From assembly GCA_013138615.1 (NCBI GenBank), contig WTCK01000237.1:1-8651 (forward strand): a stretch of 8,651 bases of DNA, written 5' to 3'. The position numbers and the translations under genes are program-made. Source of the DNA: Candidatus Thorarchaeota archaeon. Its GTDB lineage: Archaea; Asgardarchaeota; Thorarchaeia; Thorarchaeales; Thorarchaeaceae. How positions within the stretch are numbered: the first letter of the stretch is position 1; each line of letters opens with the position of its first letter. Shown here piece by piece: positions 7,002-8,651 of the stretch. The notes beneath the pieces are model-generated. The model did no database searches, was not told the DNA's origin, and worked only from the letters and a program-made list of their open reading frames with translations.

Positions 7002-7747
7002 GTGAAGATAAAGTAGGATGAGAGAGAGAAAGTTCCCGTTATTTGTGCATGGATTATCGTGAAGCTCTGATCTAGACAATGGCAGCCCCGCCAAGAAGTT
7101 TCGAAGTGAAGAGTCACTTCTTTGCCGGGAATGGTTTCGCAATACAGACCCGGCGTGAGTTCCCACGGACCGGCGTCAGGATATTGATTGCTCTCCAAGC
7201 AAATGTCTTCTTTTACGTAGAATGATGCGCTCCAGTAATCATAGGCGCAACAACTACCTTTTCTAACCCAGGACCAGTCAACATAGACTGTCCCAACCAT
7301 ATCGCCTTTTTGCAAAACTTCGATGTATCCGGCGTATGGCTCATAGTGTCCATACGTGAGGGCATTTAGATACCAAGGCCCTAACGTGTTATTAGTGATG
7401 CATAGAGGCAATGGATAATCGTAGTAGGATCCAGTAACCTCAATCCAACCCTGCTCCGTGTCCAGATCATAAACGTCGCCCCATTCCGATTCCAGCACAA
7501 ACGGAATCTCTCTCAGATTGGGCGTCGACCTGTCACACGCCAGGAGCAAATCAGAAGAAGGAGCACCCAGCAAATCTGGGGACCCACCACCTGTCTGACT
7601 TTGACCCTCAAACGCGTTTGTCGCCGCTTCCATTCCCCCAACAGTCAGTGTCAAGATAAAGCCAATGCAAATCAACAGTACGAATCTAGGAATTGTCTTT
7701 TCCGTTGGAGAAACGGCATCACCAAGGTAATCGCCCATTTCTCTCAT
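6998..7747 (-). CDS. Membrane-anchored cysteine-rich extracytoplasmic protein, unrecognised
   Basis: The 249-residue product has a 20-residue polar N-terminus and a single hydrophobic segment (about 21-38, RFVLLICIGFILTLTVGG), then a Gly/Ser/Gln-rich linker (about 45-67). The remaining domain (about 70-249) is rich in aromatic and beta-branched residues and is probably beta-structured. The domain has eight cysteines: Cys71, 116, the pair 166-167, 183, 203, and the CxC 222/224. Disulfides outside the cell or a metal site are possible. Without an obvious cleavage site the helix probably anchors it with the C-terminal domain outside. The ATG at 7747 is preceded by AAAAGGA four bases upstream, and an in-frame TAG directly before the ATG rules out an extension. 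No family is recognised. The gene precedes the LysDH-like gene on the same strand, but a shared function is only a guess. Confidence 0.75.
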   Translation of the reverse strand: MREMGDYLGDAVSPTEKTIPRFVLLICIGFILTLTVGGMEAATNAFEGQSQTGGGSPDLLGAPSSDLLLACDRSTPNLREIPFVLESEWGDVYDLDTEQGWIEVTGSYYDYPLPLCITNNTLGPWYLNALTYGHYEPYAGYIEVLQKGDMVGTVYVDWSWVRKGSCCAYDYWSASFYVKEDICLESNQYPDAGPWELTPGLYCETIPGKEVTLHFETSWRGCHCLDQSFTIIHAQITGTFSLSSYFIFT

Positions 7748-7780
7748 CTATCCTTTTCCATGGCAGGGGTAAGTAGCCAT
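7748..7780 (-). other. Ten-codon upstream ORF in the leader
   Basis: ATG at 7780 opens a frame encoding MATYPCHGKG that stops with TAG immediately before the ATG of the Cys-rich protein, in the same frame. A G-run (GGGGGG) lies 5 bases before its ATG. It spans the hairpin described separately, so its translation would open that hairpin. Translation is unproven. Confidence 0.3.
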
Positions 7781-7785
7781 GGAAA
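7755..7785 (-). promoter_or_regulatory. Perfect 10-bp inverted repeat next to the ribosome binding site
   Basis: TTTCCATGGC (7755-7764) and GCCATGGAAA (7776-7785) are perfect inverted repeats around an 11-base loop. In the - strand transcript the last As of the stem run into AGGA of the ribosome site, 8 bases from the start codon. It could be an RNA hairpin tuning translation or a protein-binding dyad in the DNA. Confidence 0.5.
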
Positions 7786-7850
7786 CCCCCCAACCAGCGA
7801 ACAGCACGCGACCATTCTTAAGGTTAGGTTCAAGAAACGTGATACGCCGG

Positions 7851-7861
7851 TAATATATATA
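7851..7861 (-). promoter_or_regulatory. TATA box for the Cys-rich membrane protein gene
   Basis: The - strand reads TATATATATTA, the clearest TATA element of the window, between the thrS stop and the start at 7747. A transcript start about 25 bases downstream would lie near 7831 and give a leader of about 84 bases, unusually long for an archaeal gene and containing the inverted repeat and the upstream ORF. Confidence 0.65.
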
Positions 7862-7933
7862 CCCTGTTGATAATCGAAGGAAATCTCTCGAAAAGCGCCA
7901 AAATGCACAGGTTTCGTGAAGATTCTCGCGATT

Positions 7934-8651
7934 TCAAACTGCCCTAGAGAATATCGGCTGCCGAGAGATCAGATTCGGGAACATCAAACGCTGCTTGGGT
8001 GCAAATGCAGTTTTCTCTGAGATTTCGGCCACTAGTTCGCTGACCGTCATTTTCACTTGGTCCTTGTATTCCCGACGCCTAACCGACAGAGAACCACTTG
8101 ACTTCTCCTTCTCGCCAATCACACATATGTAGGGTATCCACAACTTCTCTGCGGATCTGACCTTCTTCCCTACTGTCTGAGACCTGTCATCAATTTCGTA
8201 CCTGACGCCAGCAGCATCAAGCTCCTTGCCCAGCTCTATGCAGTAATCCACGAAGCTCTCATCCACAGGTGAAAGTCGCACCTGAACCGGAGTCATCCAC
8301 AAAGGCAAGTGCGGCGGCTTTCCCTTCTTCATGTCCTTATGCGCCTGTTCCAATACTCCATAGACTATTCTCTCAATCGAACCAGATGGAGATGTGTGGA
8401 GAATTAGTGGATACTTCTCTGTTCCATCTTCAGCAATGTAGGTAATCTTGAATCGCTCAGCATTCTCGACATCAATCTGAATCGTAGCAAGACACGCAGC
8501 CTTCTCCTGGTCGTCAACAACATTCCATTCGCCCTTGAAGCTGAAGTAGGCATACCTCTCCTCGAATATCTCCACCATGACTGGTTTACCCACGAAATCA
8601 ACAACGGAATGCAGGAATTCCTTGTCTGCCTCATAGAAGCTTCTCAATATT
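7934..8651 (-). CDS. thrS: Threonyl-tRNA synthetase, archaeal type, C-terminal part
   Basis: ThrRS charges tRNA-Thr with threonine. About 238 C-terminal residues are visible; the frame remains open through the edge (Ile codon 8648-8650), and the TTG at 8647 is an internal Leu, so the start lies outside. Counting from that Leu, the end of the class II catalytic core includes FYEADKEF, the block ATIQIDVENAERF (54-66), and LILHTSPSGSIERI (81-94). There His84 (codon 8396-8398) should be the third zinc ligand and Arg93 belongs to motif 3. The anticodon-binding domain follows (about 112-215) with PPHLPLWMTPVQVRLSPV, YEIDDRSQTVGKKVRSAE and WIPYICVIGEKE. These phrases are typical of archaeal ThrRS. 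The editing and tRNA-binding N-terminal domains cannot be seen. Its stop lies 187 bases before the next gene on the same strand, which has its own TATA box, so they are likely separate units. Confidence 0.95.
   Translation of the reverse strand, partial: ILRSFYEADKEFLHSVVDFVGKPVMVEIFEERYAYFSFKGEWNVVDDQEKAACLATIQIDVENAERFKITYIAEDGTEKYPLILHTSPSGSIERIVYGVLEQAHKDMKKGKPPHLPLWMTPVQVRLSPVDESFVDYCIELGKELDAAGVRYEIDDRSQTVGKKVRSAEKLWIPYICVIGEKEKSSGSLSVRRREYKDQVKMTVSELVAEISEKTAFAPKQRLMFPNLISRQPIFSRAV

Noticed and set aside
6936..7166. A 76-codon - strand frame containing the 21-codon mini-ORF
   Set aside because: Its first two-thirds overlap the Cys-rich protein gene in another frame and have no coding character; only the short ATGA-coupled tail is worth keeping.
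7601..7870. An 89-codon + strand frame over the leader of the Cys-rich protein gene
   Set aside because: It runs opposite the signal anchor, hairpin and TATA box and has no domain or ribosome site.

Overview
The window looks archaeal. The threonyl-tRNA synthetase fragment at the right edge matches archaeal-type ThrRS. The threonine dehydrogenase is the short-chain/epimerase type, close to the form I recall from Thermoplasma. Several genes carry TATA-like boxes about 25 bp before a plausible transcript start, combined with Shine-Dalgarno sites, and two genes appear to start with TTG. The gene style would suit an Asgard (Thorarchaeia-like) or other anaerobic mesophilic archaeon, but that placement is inference. 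I see no mobile element, CRISPR array, tRNA or rRNA.

Layout, left to right. A 5'-truncated pyruvate, phosphate dikinase (+, 1-2542) ends in a strong hairpin. A small two-helix membrane protein (-, 2639-2791, possibly extending to 2862 through a frameshift) converges on it. A divergent promoter region (2792-2987) leads to L-threonine 3-dehydrogenase (+, 2988-3941). After 29 bases comes an alpha/beta-hydrolase fused to a polytopic membrane domain (+, 3971-5725). This gene is convergent with a lysine 6-dehydrogenase / saccharopine-dehydrogenase-family gene (-, 5780-6922). Upstream of that on the same strand lie a possible 21-codon hydrophobic mini-ORF and a membrane-anchored, cysteine-rich protein of unknown family (-, 6998-7747). 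The latter has a clear TATA box and a leader with a perfect 10-bp hairpin and a 10-codon upstream ORF. The 3' end of thrS (-, 7934-8651) closes the window.

Functional reading. Three enzymes fit amino-acid-based central metabolism. TDH converts threonine to 2-amino-3-ketobutyrate, the LysDH-like enzyme would oxidatively deaminate lysine or a related amino acid, and PPDK interconverts pyruvate and PEP. Two extracytoplasmic proteins without firm family assignment, the hydrolase-membrane fusion and the Cys-rich anchored protein, are the least explained parts. The link between them and the metabolic genes is only proximity.
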